Made by a program: the position numbers and the translations under genes. Positions 35,201-45,146 of a DNA stretch of 46,478 bases are shown here, piece after piece. The notes under the pieces are model-generated. The model saw only the letters and a program-made list of their open reading frames with translations. It searched no databases and was not told the DNA's origin. Source of the stretch: Acanthaster planci. Its lineage: Eukaryota > Echinodermata > Asteroidea > Valvatida > Acanthasteridae. Each line of letters begins with the position of its first letter. Position 1 is the first letter of the stretch. The DNA lies in contig NW_019091380.1 in the NCBI RefSeq assembly GCF_001949145.1, positions 1,962,273 through 2,008,750 of the forward strand. Direction: 5' to 3'.

Positions 35201-38200
35201 TGAAGTTAACATTGCAACAATGTGCATTGTTTGGACGGAAGTCATTCATGTACTTCTCTATGAAACTCTTTGATCCGCCACCTTTGTTCTCAATTCGAGA
35301 AATAGGCACTGGGTGCACATGGGGAATCACAAAGCATTCTGGGAGAAAAACTCCGTTGTGTAGGCCTAGAAACTGAACATGTTGTCTACCAGGAAATAAC
35401 TGGGAAGGGCAACTTACAAATTCAACACCCTGGAAAGTCCAATGAAGCCTCCCGGCTCGATCGTCGAAATATGATTCGATTCCAAATTCCTACACACGGA
35501 ATAAAGGAACGCTGAATCTATAAGTGTGGCAATCACGTGAAATTTGCATCCAGGTATATTTTTTTTCAGATATCTATTGTAGTTCCCCAGATCTCATACA
35601 TGTACTCTTATAATGCTAATTGGAACCTTTGTTATATTTACATCATAGTTTTGACCTATTTGATAGATAAGCATGTGACCTTACATACCTTGCGCTCTCA
35701 GTAGTGAGATTTGCATAATGGGCGTGCTAAAGCAAAGGATTGTGGATCGATCTTATGACACACGTGAGACGGGCGAAGAATGGAATGCGACGATCTAAAA
35801 CCGTCTTTTACCTAATCCTAAATGAAAGCCTGAGTAAATGTAAGTCTACCCGGGTCAAACAGCTTTGAAAGCCAAATTGTATAATTTTAGCCAATAAGAT
35901 GTTCGTTTGAGAAACTGTTTTATTAAATACGTTCATTGATCTGATAGATCTGGAATCAACTGTGTGATCATTATTGTTTGCGTTGGATTCAAGACTCAAG
36001 TGGCAGAACTGTGAGGTATAACTGAGTGTTTAGGGTTCGAGTGTGAAGACTAGACCTCATAACTTTAACTTACGGTGAAATGAGATTGACACTTTATATT
36101 AACGACAAATGTTTCTGGACTTTCGTAAAAAAATTCGGATTACACGAAACCAATTTTGTTCTTTCTTTTTATAAATCTTCAAGCAGGAAAAATACAAATT
36201 ACAAGATTACTGCTGAAAAGGTTGAGTATTTGGTCACTGTTTTAACAATCATTTAACCAGATAAGAAGAATTTGATCATTTCTTTTTCTCGTTTAAAGCA
36301 GAAATAAAGACGTACATTATAGACAAGAGGTTCTCCCATCAAGGTGATATTAGTGTACTGAGAGATATCTTTTTCTGCGAGTGAAACCCGTCTTCTTCAT
36401 GATGGAATTTGAATAAATTAGTCAAGCATAAAACATTTTAAATTTGTAAATTAGACTTCGATGAAAAACATTGCATGGATGTCAGAAATGCTTGCCTATT
36501 CACTAAATCGCATGCCTGTTACGAGTACCACAGAGTGATCGTGCGAATTTGACTTCTGTTCTTGGGGTTTCTTAAACTGAATAGCGACTCAAACTTTGCT
36601 GTTTAACAGGAATTTTCAATGGCGTGTTCATGAAGTTAAATTGAATGACTATATTGGCTTATTGAATGTTGATCTGGATCGTCAATCTATTTCGCGCTAA
36701 ATTGAATGAGCCTGACGTTAATTGGAGCGCCAATTTTAAAAAGTTGGGCGGGAAAACCTATACTTGTGCAGCCAAAAATACAAGTTGAACACATTTCAAC
36801 CAACGAGCATGTACATTTGCATGCAGGTGCATTGCGTGGTCAAATTCACTTCGCTTCCGCAATCGTCTGATATTTAAATTGGCCTTTATTGAAATTCTGT
36901 TTTAAAACCTTTTCCTTTTGGATAGAAAAGGGGTCCCTACACTTTGATTCCCCGATCTGCAGCAGGTTTTAAGAAGTACTTACAGCCTTCTCAATCTGGT
37001 GAGGTTCTTGAAGGTGTGCCTTCGAATTCTTGTCAGGTTATTATGTCCGAATTTCCTTTGATGAAAAAAAAGGAGTTATTGAAATCCGATTACGATGAGA
37101 ATGAGCGTCTGTTTAATTCAATTAATGGACGCCACACATTTCCCTTGAATAGGTCGTACACTATTTTAAATGTGAGAATATTTGTTGTATTCATTCAATG
37201 GCAACCACCGCTTAATTATCTCGTTTGCGGGACAACGATGCATAGACTATTCGATAAAGTTAGATAATTAGGCGCTCTCCCCACTGAGTTTTGTGTTGAA
37301 AACATTTCGGATGATGGTATTCCCTACAAATTGTAAAACTTATCAGAAAATAGTTTTCAGGAGCAGCTGAAGTTTAAACAAGTATGGGTGTTCCGGTTCA
37401 GAAATGCCTACTGTTTGCAACAAAGTGATTGCACAAGTACTGTACTATTTGAGTTTCCGAATTCCTTCATGGTCCTCGTTTATTAGGGATTCTATTACAT
37501 AACGATAGACCAAAATATAAACCCCGAACCCCAATCTGACACGGCAATAAAATGGCTGTTGTAGAAAGTTCAACCTGAAAAATGACAGCCCTTAGTTCAA
37601 TTTTTTGATTGGTTCAAGATCTATAGACAACAAAGCAATCGTTTAACATAAGCTAGCTATAGAATTGCATTCATTAAAATTTACAATGTCAAAATGGCAA
37701 GAAGGGATTTCTCTTTGTATAAATTTCATTTTTTCCCCGCTTGAAGGCCCTCATTGGTTTTCTTGAACCCGTCTTCCTCAAAACTGTGTCTAAATGTACG
37801 AGCACCAACTAACTAAACAAAACGACCTCACCTCTTACTTTAATGGACTGTAATTATAGTATTGTTTTGTTGTCAGTAGTGGAGGACCTGCTTCCTTGTA
37901 ATAGAGCCTGAAAGTAAAAGGTAACGCAGCGAGCTTCCAGAAACTTCGAGTGGTCCGCCTAGTTGCTGTGTATGTCAATTTATTCTTTGTTATAAGGATA
38001 ATCACTTGCTTTTGGGCATGTGATTTGTAAGGGGTATTGCAGCATACCTGTGTACAAAGAATTATTTATTTCTATGGAGTGAATTTTTATGCGTGGCCTT
38101 TGACAGAAGCGGCAAGTTTCTTTTGCTGTCCAGTGTATTAAAGGACATGTAAAACTGGGAATATATACGGTGAATTTGAACATTTCCTGAAAATTTTATG

Positions 38201-39417
38201 ACAGATAGACCTCGGTTTCAATAATAAACTTCATGTTGACTAAATGTACTTTTGTATTTGTCTTTCGTTTCCGAGTCAATGAATTCTTACGCTCGCATGG
38301 CCGTAAAATTACGAGGAATAAACGGAATCGGTGCTGAGTTAGGTCGATGTGTTCGGGAAGAGAAAAAAATCTAGCGGAAAACCGTCAGCAAATCTAAAAC
38401 TTTCACACCTTTCTCCACCACAGCCCACTTTTGAAAACTTCAGGAAAACTTTGAATTCTTTGCGTTCGAGCCTTCAAAATCGCATCGAAACATAAACAAA
38501 CTATACAGCATACGAAAAGAGCTTGACACAAAATCACTAGTTTTAATCACTCTAGTACTATTTCCCTATTTTATGTTTACAAAATACTTGGGGACAAGGC
38601 CTTATCTTACCATGAAAATATTTTGGGCAGGAATTTCTTTACCAAGACGTGAATTTTTTGCATCCAAATTGAAAAGGCTAATCGCACAAGTTAATTAAAC
38701 CACACATAGCTTGGAATAGGGAAGGTAACCAGTCTTAAATTGCTGCATGTTATTTTTCCCATCCAGGCGTTCCGGAAGCACTACACCAAGGGTCAGTTTT
38801 CAGGCTTATATTCTGCGCACATAGGAAATTAACATCTACATTAGGATCCTGTTCTTTTGTTGGGAAAGGTTTGGCTGGTTTCCAGGGCGGGTTGTGCTGG
38901 CACATGTTTTTTGAGTGCGTGTATAGTGCTTGGGAGTGCTAACGATCTGACAGCAGTGCGGGAAGTTGTCCGCTGCGTTATTGGTGTACAAGTTTTGCTC
39001 GTCCTTCGAGTTAATTGTGTAACCTTCTTGGTCTCATCAAGCTGAGGAACAAGACCCCGAGAGTTCACGTCACGATGCATTTACTTTACTCTTACCTGCA
39101 AACTATAAATATAATGTAAGCACTGCTAGGTTGTTATAGAAGTGAAATACCCCTCAGGCACTCAGCAAGTATTAGCAGACCATGTAGGCTCTAAAATACC
39201 CATTCATATTAGACATAATAAAAGCTACACAATCAACTTACAGCACTAGAGTATTCTCCGGTATTCCAGGAGGCAGTGATGTCAAACCTTTGCCCGTACA
39301 ATCCACTACCTTCGTTGGTGTACACGTACACACCTGGCAGGCTTCATTCTGACCAGTCACCAGACCCACGGAAAACGCACAGAAAAGTGCAACGTGATAC
39401 AATCCCAACAGCGGCAT
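26027..39417 (-). CDS. Paralog A: LRR / GCC2-GCC3 / polytopic membrane receptor-like protein, complete (16 exons)
   Basis: Exons on the minus strand, in coding order: 39242-39417, 36984-37055, 35418-35489, 34541-34609, 34178-34258, 33897-33977, 32999-33070, 31894-31965, 31255-31398, 31033-31101, 30378-30452, 30224-30295, 29300-29353, 28806-28966, 26690-28594, 26027-26259. All have GT/AG borders and join into 3408 nt (1135 aa plus stop) with no break. Introns 1-13 are phase 2; the last two are phase 1. The product is predicted to be a plasma-membrane protein with an extracellular LRR domain, a cysteine-rich stalk, about nine membrane helices and a cytoplasmic tail. I chose the ATG just before MPLLGLY because the signal peptide then starts cleanly and exon 1 is the same length as in paralog C; an in-frame ATG lies 12 codons upstream. 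The family's ligand and signalling are unknown to me; a receptor role is inferred from the architecture. Confidence 0.88.
26690..28594 (-). CDS. Paralog A exon 15: cysteine-rich stalk and membrane domain
   Basis: One intronless 1905-nt exon. Its first 170 codons are rich in cysteine (CNNGTYV, CVVCPSGT, CPCVSNYY, CSQCIAGFYSW). Then come a first membrane helix (about residues 611-634) ending in the basic stretch DLRRHHRRGR, the motif FKILLGFYQI, a sequon in YFPNFTY, helices around YPSLSS, the extracellular segment LRSDYSIDC, a long hydrophilic cytoplasmic loop, the motif ENYKEKFWYWEIVEL, and three closing hydrophobic segments. Charge distribution suggests nine helices, N-terminus outside and C-terminus inside. 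These motifs are those of the GCC2/GCC3-linked polytopic family of protists, algae and invertebrates, whose function is not established to my knowledge. By eye about four fifths of residues match paralog B, and the exon has the same length. The GTGGGA donor lies just before an in-frame stop. Confidence 0.9.
28806..28966 (-). CDS. Paralog A exon 14: GCC2/GCC3 cysteine-rich stalk, first part
   Basis: This exon encodes GFVQSINV, then a cysteine-rich segment with CTPCHQGFYGG and CRPCPPG, the signature of the GCC2/GCC3 (ephrin-receptor-like) module. It enters in phase 2 after an acceptor reading GGGAAG, a site shared exactly with paralog B, and leaves in phase 1. A longer open frame continues upstream of that acceptor, but only this border keeps the frame from exon 13. 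Confidence 0.85.
29300..37055 (-). CDS. Paralog A exons 2-13: leucine-rich repeat block
   Basis: There are twelve exons, mostly one repeat each: 36984-37055 (72 nt), 35418-35489 (72), 34541-34609 (69), 34178-34258 (81), 33897-33977 (81), 32999-33070 (72), 31894-31965 (72), 31255-31398 (144, two repeats), 31033-31101 (69), 30378-30452 (75), 30224-30295 (72) and 29300-29353 (54). Clear repeats include HNNLTRIRRHTF, SNHISTIEPGGFIGLS, DNKIERLAPDAFEGV and SSNLLKGLPAGVF. Repeats 3-5 and 9-11 are irregular (for example YIYNTQLTSTGNRPF). No full LRRCT cap is visible; a lone Cys in exon 12 (GPQCK) may be its remnant. Two donors are weak: GTCAGT after exon 4 and GTACGA after exon 5. The introns hold SINE-like pieces near 32401 and 33190 and otherwise nothing I recognise. 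Confidence 0.85.
32401..32520 (-). repeat. Small inverted repeat carrying a tRNA-like 3' half
   Basis: ATTGATAAACACTGTATGCT at 32401 pairs with the reverse of AGCAGACAGTGTTTTTCAAT at 32499-32518. Between them, on the minus strand, is an exact T-arm-like hairpin, GTGGGTTCGAGTCCCAC (32466-32482), that contains an RNA polymerase III B box. It is preceded by TCTGC-TCAGTAA-GCAGA, which looks like an anticodon arm. No D-arm or matching acceptor strand is present, so it is a tRNA-derived repeat fragment and not a tRNA gene. Confidence 0.5.
33190..33350 (+). repeat. SINE tail-like fragment in intron 6 of paralog A
   Basis: GTATTCCTCTGGGGTTTTCC and GGTTTCTTTCGGGCTTGTGA with a following GAGCTACA match, in order and spacing, the 3' part of the element at 44050-44290. 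No polymerase III boxes are seen upstream, so it is a truncated copy. Confidence 0.4.
39242..39417 (-). CDS. Paralog A exon 1: signal peptide and LRRNT cap
   Basis: The exon encodes a hydrophobic leader (LYHVALFCAFSVGLVTGQ) followed by an LRR N-terminal cap with the spacing C-x2-C-x-C-x6-C and the typical end GKGLTSLPPGIP. It stops in phase 2 at a GTAAGT donor. The matching exons of B and C share the cap almost residue for residue, whereas the leaders differ, which supports this as the true 5' coding exon of each gene. Confidence 0.9.
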
Positions 39418-39498
39418 GATGGTGTGTCTGTATAAAGTGTTATTCCTTCCCATTACACTACTGCATCACAATGACTTCAACAAACACAGTCACAGATG

Positions 39499-39506
39499 TT
39501 TCTATC
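39499..39506 (-). promoter_or_regulatory. Promoter-proximal block of paralog A (degenerate TATA-like)
   Basis: Minus-strand GATAGAAACATCTGTG lines up with GATATAAACGTCTGTG upstream of paralog B. In B it contains a TATA-like GATATAAA; in A the same position reads GATAGAAA. The conserved stretch continues for about ten more bases. It lies 82 nt from the A start codon and 55 nt from the B start codon. Confidence 0.35.
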
Positions 39507-40696
39507 ATGTTTTGTTTGCCAGACCGATTTCGGTTGCATTGAGTAATATCTGAATTTCCTCCATGCAACTGACTTCCTGGTGCGCATGAAAAACAATACG
39601 ACTCATGTTGCACCAGACCGCAGGCCTGCCATGTAAGTAGGATAGTATCACTGTACCAAACATACAAAAGAGATACAGTTAGCATGGTGCGACTGCAAAC
39701 CTATCACTAAACAGGCTATGCAAATTTACGTTAATTTTGTTTTGTTCTCGGGGTGTTAAGGGAATTAATTAGTGGGCACCATACTGCCAACATAGGGCGC
39801 TCTCTCCCTCCACGCCCCTGCACGACCGGGTTGTGGCCGTTTTGCTGCTCAGCATTTCGAAAAAAATACTATGATGGGTCATCAGTACACCTTCAAGAAA
39901 CCTGAGCCCCGGGTGTCCGTTCAATTTGAGGCATCCAATGCAAAAACACAAACGGCTTAGGTGTAGCGTTCATGAGTGGCTGCGGACAGAGGTTTAACTT
40001 AAGTTGCAGTGAAGGGATCGAGGCTGACAGTTTGCCTCAGGCAGAGTAAGGCATGCATTCGGGAAGTGGTGCAACGGGTCAATTCGAACTTTCGGGGGGG
40101 TGGCGGGTATGCAGTCTGTTACTTGGACGTTCTTTCCGGGGAAAATCCCTAAATCAATCCGCTGATATTACTTTCCGGATTCCGCTGGTTGTGGGACTCT
40201 ACATTCGGAGGTCCCTGACAGATTTTGGCCTTGGCCGGTACGAGTTCGTGCTGCTAATTGCTATACAGAAGGGGAATGGATTGTATTCATTGTTGTGTTA
40301 GCCATCTTCAATTGAAAGTAAGGTGAAACAGTCTATTTTGGGAACCTGAGAGTAGAATTATTAACGGTAAAATAAAAAAGTTCAATTTTTGTTAAGAATA
40401 ATAAATTAAAATTTGTGATGAGATTATATCTGAGGCAAACTCAAAAAGAAAGTAAGTTACGTTTGGATTCCACTGAGCAATAGTCTAGAACCACCCAATT
40501 AATTTTAATACATTACACTAAATATATGATAAACTCAGGGACCAAGGTAAAAATAGTTCCCTGTGAATGAGGTCTGTACGTTGCTCGGAGTAAACAGAAT
40601 TAATGTATTTTGAATATTTTGCTGCCAGCATGGTTATTTCTGTTTACATTATGTGAATAGTACACGATCAAAGAGCAGTACCGAAAGTTGAAAGGT

Positions 40697-40730
40697 GACG
40701 TCACGTGCGAAGGGTCTAGCCCCACCCGCC
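40697..40730. promoter_or_regulatory. Promoter-like cluster: CRE/E-box and GC box
   Basis: TGACGTCACGTG combines an ATF/CREB palindrome with an overlapping CACGTG E-box, followed by CCCCACCCGCCC, an SP/KLF-type site. It lies between the head-to-head paralog A and B3GNTL1 and could serve either. Sequence alone does not show transcription. Confidence 0.3.
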
Positions 40731-41074
40731 CAGAAAAAAAAATACTTTAGAACTGCGCCTGCTCACAACTGTATTGGTCGGGAACCAAGGAAATAAACTG
40801 TATCGATTCGCACTAATGCTCTGAGCTATAAATTGAGCTCGTTGGCAAGTGTAACAGCTATGCACAACTGGCCTGTCTGGGTCTTCACGATTAACCCTTC
40901 GCCTTGGGTGCACAACATTCTTTCCTTTCATCATCAAGCATACATAATTTTGTCATTTATACACTTCACTCTCTTCATTGCCTATAAGATAAATCCAAAA
41001 GGGAGTCTCACGTGTAAAGTCTAACATCTACAGGAAATAAGATCAATGTGATTGATTAGAATTGAGGACTGTGA

Positions 41075-41107
41075 TAGTATGACATAAGCTAGTATGACAT
41101 AAGCTTG
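41075..41107. repeat. Short tandem duplication
   Basis: TAGTATGACATAAGCT occurs twice back to back. The duplication is recent by appearance and has no evident function. Confidence 0.5.
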
Positions 41108-41905
41108 ATTTGGGGCAACGTTTTATTGACCGTGCCCTCAAATGATGATCACTAATTTGGACTTTTTTATACATCTTAATGCTCACTAATTATTATGAAT
41201 TTTTTCGTGTAGAAAGTTGACCATTTTAATTTCACACGAAAAGCAGTAGAATTTCTACAAGCGGATTTGTATTCCTCCTCTTTAAAATCACCCGGGGCCT
41301 ATAAAATACGGGTCATTTGAAGTCTATGATAAACTAGAGGCAGTTAAATGAGTCAAGGGATTAGCATTAGGTGAGGCCTGAGACAGATAAGAAGCCGATC
41401 AAAGGGAGGGATTCCTATGCCCTGTGTCACTCCATAGGGTCCATTTTCTCCATAGTAGACCAACTTTTCTGTAATTTCACAAAATGTAATTATTTATTAG
41501 ATTCCAACACTTATATTATTGGCTGATTTCAACCGCCAGTTTCCTTAAACATTGGCAGTATCCCTATGTGTATAAATTTAAAGTCCTAATTGTACATCCC
41601 ACGGCCGTGGGGAAAAATAGAAGGAAACATATTTACATCCCGACTCAATTATTCAGGTCCCTTCAGGTACCCTCGTCAGTCCAATGGCGACGATGATGAT
41701 AGCCACGCCCTTAGAGATTGCATATCCTTGACAGATGTCCAGGTTGTTGCCAGTTCCTGGGTCAGTGAAAACTTTGACTTTGGAGCCGATGAATATAATC
41801 CCGAAGCAGGGGTCAATCTCCAAGCTGTCGAAGGAGCACATGTGCTCCCGCAAATTCTAGAATGGGCGTGAGAACCCTCTTGAAAGGCCTGTGACACCTC
41901 AATCT

Positions 41906-41938
41906 GATCATGGAGCTATTAAACACAGCTCCATGATC
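41906..41938. repeat. Perfect 12-bp hairpin
   Basis: GATCATGGAGCT and AGCTCCATGATC are separated by nine bases; pairing extends outward imperfectly through TCAATCT/TGATGAA. There is no T run beside it. Confidence 0.55.
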
Positions 41939-42570
41939 TGATGAAGTGGCTGGTTCACCTAGAACTGTCAAGTAGTCGCGACTTGTTCACACAGAACCAA
42001 ATGGTTCACTCAGCCTACAAGACTTCCCCTCCGGGAAAAATTAAAAGAAATATCCAAATAATTTATTTAACCCCTGTTGTGATGCAATAACCTAGTTTGT
42101 CTGTTCCCACCAGTTTCATTTAACCCAGGGTTAATTTACGTTTATGATCAACCTCGTGCCAAAATGCAACCTTTCTTTTTGAAATGTATCTCAAGAATGG
42201 AGCTTTTTCCATAGTTGATTTAGACAAAATAAATTATTATTAGAGTTGCCGGGGAATCTTTGGACAGAGAATCAGTCTACTTTCAGCCGAAATGGATTAA
42301 TTTAAACTACAGAGGGCGCCTTATTTATTTGGTTACCAGTACAGCTGTACAGTCCGCCGGCGCCGTGCAGTCACTCAACATGCTCAAGCCAGGGTGATGT
42401 TTCGTCAGTTTCCGATCTATTTTCTTTCTTAAGACACTTTCATGACAGTCGATGTGGTGAGTAACCTGTTGAGCCTAGGCATAGAGGTAGGCCTACCCCC
42501 AGTGTGGGATTCGATTTCTCCCGCGTTCCCACGGCCACGTGGGACATCGAACCCGACTTCTCAGAATACT

Positions 42571-43371
42571 CCGTGAGTCCGTTAGCCCCACTACTAGTGT
42601 AGAGTGTACTGTGGCACCGACTCCCTCTCCCGATCCGTCCTTAGCCACACATGTCGGCGTACTGAACATTTTTCAGCGCACCCACTTATCATCGTGGGCG
42701 CAATTTGTTTTGCACACGGACATGATCCTTGACCTTTCCGCTTTCTAAAAACCATTTATTGAATGATTTCACTCACTTTATTGAGGTATTTTCCAGTCTT
42801 TTTGCCTTTATCCATTCAATCTAACGGGCTCGCTCTCACAGTCGCCATCTTTAAAATAAGGTTGTTGAACATTACGTCACTTGATCCCTCATCATCTCGA
42901 CAGCTGTTCCATGTCAAGACATCTAAACTGCTGCCAAAGTTTTGGAACAGCCCATTGGTACATGTACTGTGATGTAGCATCTTGTCGCTCACTCAGTCCG
43001 TGTATTACATACATGTATGTCTTGACATGGAACAGCCGTCAAGACGATGAGGGGTCAAATGACGTGATGTTCAACAACCTTATTTTAAAGATGGCGACTG
43101 TGAGAGCGAGCCCGTGAGATTGAATGGGTGAAGGCAAACAGACTGGAAAATACCAGAACAACGTGAGTGAAATCATTCAATGAATGGTGCTAAGAATGCG
43201 GAGAGGCTAAGGATCATCTCTGTGTGCAAAAGAAATTGCGCCCACGATGATAAGTGGATGCGTCGAACATTTTCAGTATGCTGACACGAAATAGCATATA
43301 CGGATGTGTGGCTAAGGATGGATCGAGAGTGACAGTCCGTGCCACACTAGTGGGGTTATGAGTCCGTGTGA
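42571..43371. repeat. Long inverted repeat (about 350-bp arms) upstream of B3GNTL1 exons
   Basis: Left arm 42571-42922 and right arm 43017-43371 pair almost end to end. Shared blocks include ATGTCAAGACAT, AGGTTGTTGAACAT, GGGCTCGCTCTCACAGTCGC, TGAATGATTTCACTCAC, ATCGTGGGCGCAATTT and GGGGTTA. The loop is about 94 bp. Arm identity is high, so the insertion is relatively young or the arms undergo conversion. No reading frame of note lies inside. Confidence 0.8.
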
Positions 43372-43865
43372 CTTTGAAGTTTGAGCCAACACAGTTTACA
43401 TGGTCTGATGGTGGTGTAAAATAGTATAAGGGTTTTGTAATCTAATTTTTGTGATGAAATGGTTCACAGGTGTAAGAAAGCTGTTAAATCAAATTTTCCC
43501 CTGTCAGCAAAACTGATTAAGTTATACCTCTTCAAAAGCAGGATAGGCCTAATAAAGTTTAATTTCAGAGCATGAGAGTTGAGAGTACTTTTGAACAGTC
43601 TGATAAACAACGAGCGACAGTCAACGGGTGGAAGCGAGAAATTGGTTTGCAAATATCTCATTTTTTTCAAAGCTATTCTATCTCATGCTCTCAAACTTCG
43701 TTATCACGATTTTTAAGAGGTATAAATTAATCAGGTTTGGTGATGGAAAAATTTGATTCAATAGCTTTCTTTCATCTGTGAACCACTTCACCACAAAAAT
43801 GTGATTCCAAAACCCGGTAGCGTTACGACACCATGTAAACCATGTTGGCTCAAAGTGACATGGAA
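43360..43865. repeat. Second long inverted repeat, abutting the first
   Basis: The left arm, about 43360-43585, pairs with the right arm, about 43680-43865. Blocks include GAGCCAAC, GTTTACATGG, GGGTTTTG, TGGTTCACAG, GAAAGAAAGCT and TTATACCTCTT. It begins where the 42571-43371 palindrome ends, so the two share a junction near 43365. Confidence 0.75.
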
Positions 43866-44049
43866 TATGACGGAGTAGTGACTTTTGGTTCTCAAAGTAA
43901 TCAAACCCCACAGTTTTGGGGTACCCCAGTAGGCCTACTAGTTCTGGGGGTAGGGTTTATCGCTCCAGAGACAGGAAAAATGCTTATTTGGGGATTTGGA
44001 CGTGTTTCCCGTATAAATCCTCCAGAGTAATGAATCAGGAAAGAACATG

Positions 44050-44290
44050 GAGTCAGGTTGGTTGGTGTAGTGGTTGGTGTAGTCTTTCCCTCACTTTCCA
44101 CCGCTGTGACTGTGGTTCAGGTACATGTGGATTCGGTTTTCAGTCCCTACCTGATTCCTTGGGTTTTACACGGAATATTCCTCTTGGATTTTCCTTCCAC
44201 CATTAAAATTGTACATGTACCGGCTACTCATTGTCTCCTCTCTGCAGGTTTCTTTAGGTTCAGGAGCTACACTGTACATGTACAGTCAAA
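44050..44290 (+). repeat. tRNA-derived SINE-like element
   Basis: TGGTGTAGTGG (44063-44073) resembles a polymerase III A box, and GGTTCAGG (44114-44121) a decayed B box about 50 nt later. A tail with ATTCCTCTTGGATTTTCC and GGTTTCTTTAGGTTCAGGAG follows. The tail resembles sequence at 33190-33350, which argues for a dispersed family. The A box region is itself duplicated (GGTTGGTGTAGT twice). Confidence 0.45.
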
Positions 44291-45146
44291 AGTGCAACAG
44301 GCACTTTCGACTCATCATTTCCATAAATAATTTTATAAAGAAAAAAGAAGAAAATTCCTCATGTCGCGGGATGAGGTCATCAGCCATGTCAGCTGGGTTC
44401 AAATGGGGGATCTTTCTCAAGCTTATGGTAGACATAAGCACAATCCACTTGGCCTCAGGCGTACAAGAGGGCACAGTCCACATTTAGCCAGGAAAAATAT
44501 CATTTAGTTAAATATGGCTGTTGATAGCTTAATATCCACTTCCTTTGTTTTGTTTAGATATGTACGTAAATATCATTGTACATAGCTGGGCTAGATAAAG
44601 GGGTCTACTTGTACAGGATCTCATTCCCATCCGCTCAAGCATTTTGTACTCCTTTGTAATAAATTTTGACTTTGCTGTGTATCATCTGAGAAAGTAATCC
44701 AGTGTCAGGAAAATCTCAACTGTTACCATGCACCAAGTTCAAAAACAGTGGCAAAATGACAACAAAGTCTTCTCAGACAAAGACTTGGGGGGAAAAAACT
44801 TCTGGCCTAAAGCTTGAAAGGGCCACACATTCGTCAATACTTGTTCATGTATGTAAAATATGGAGAACATTCTAGGGATGTCATTTCTTGGGGAGTCAAT
44901 CAGCGAACTTTGACCAATTCCATTCATGTTGCTGTCGTGCCAATCAAAATTTTCTGACTGTACAAGGGAACTGGTATGATAAGGACTCTTTGTATGTTTG
45001 CATTACCTCATATCCCCCCACACTCAAGGAATATGCACGACCTTCCCCCATCCCTGCAATTTTCGGCATGTACATGGACACACTTCAAATGTGGACAACC
45101 CAGTTCCTGGTCCTCCATGTTTGGTATTTCAATCTTTTTCCCTCAG
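44291..45146. other. Presumed intron upstream of the first visible B3GNTL1 exon
   Basis: Non-coding by appearance. It ends in a polypyrimidine tract and CCCTCAG acceptor. I found no convincing upstream coding exon with a phase-0 donor in this stretch. Confidence 0.4.

Larger units (their letters stand above)
39507..42570. other. Spacer upstream of paralog A
   Basis: No supported gene. Overlapping frames on both strands at 41590-41897 are open for 60-90 codons and may include an exon, but neither strand has convincing splice sites together with recognisable protein. The promoter-like cluster at 40697-40730 lies here. Confidence 0.4.

Noticed and set aside
38841-39080. Overlapping frames in intron 1 of paralog A
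   Set aside because: No similarity to LRR exons and no colinear counterpart in paralog B.
41590-41897. Overlapping open frames on both strands, including a minus-strand frame with a hydrophobic end
   Set aside because: Neither strand gives a recognisable protein or a clear acceptor and donor pair; left as an unassigned stretch.
44058-44330. 90-codon plus-strand frame over the SINE-like element
   Set aside because: It lies over repeat DNA with polymerase III-like boxes and resembles no protein.
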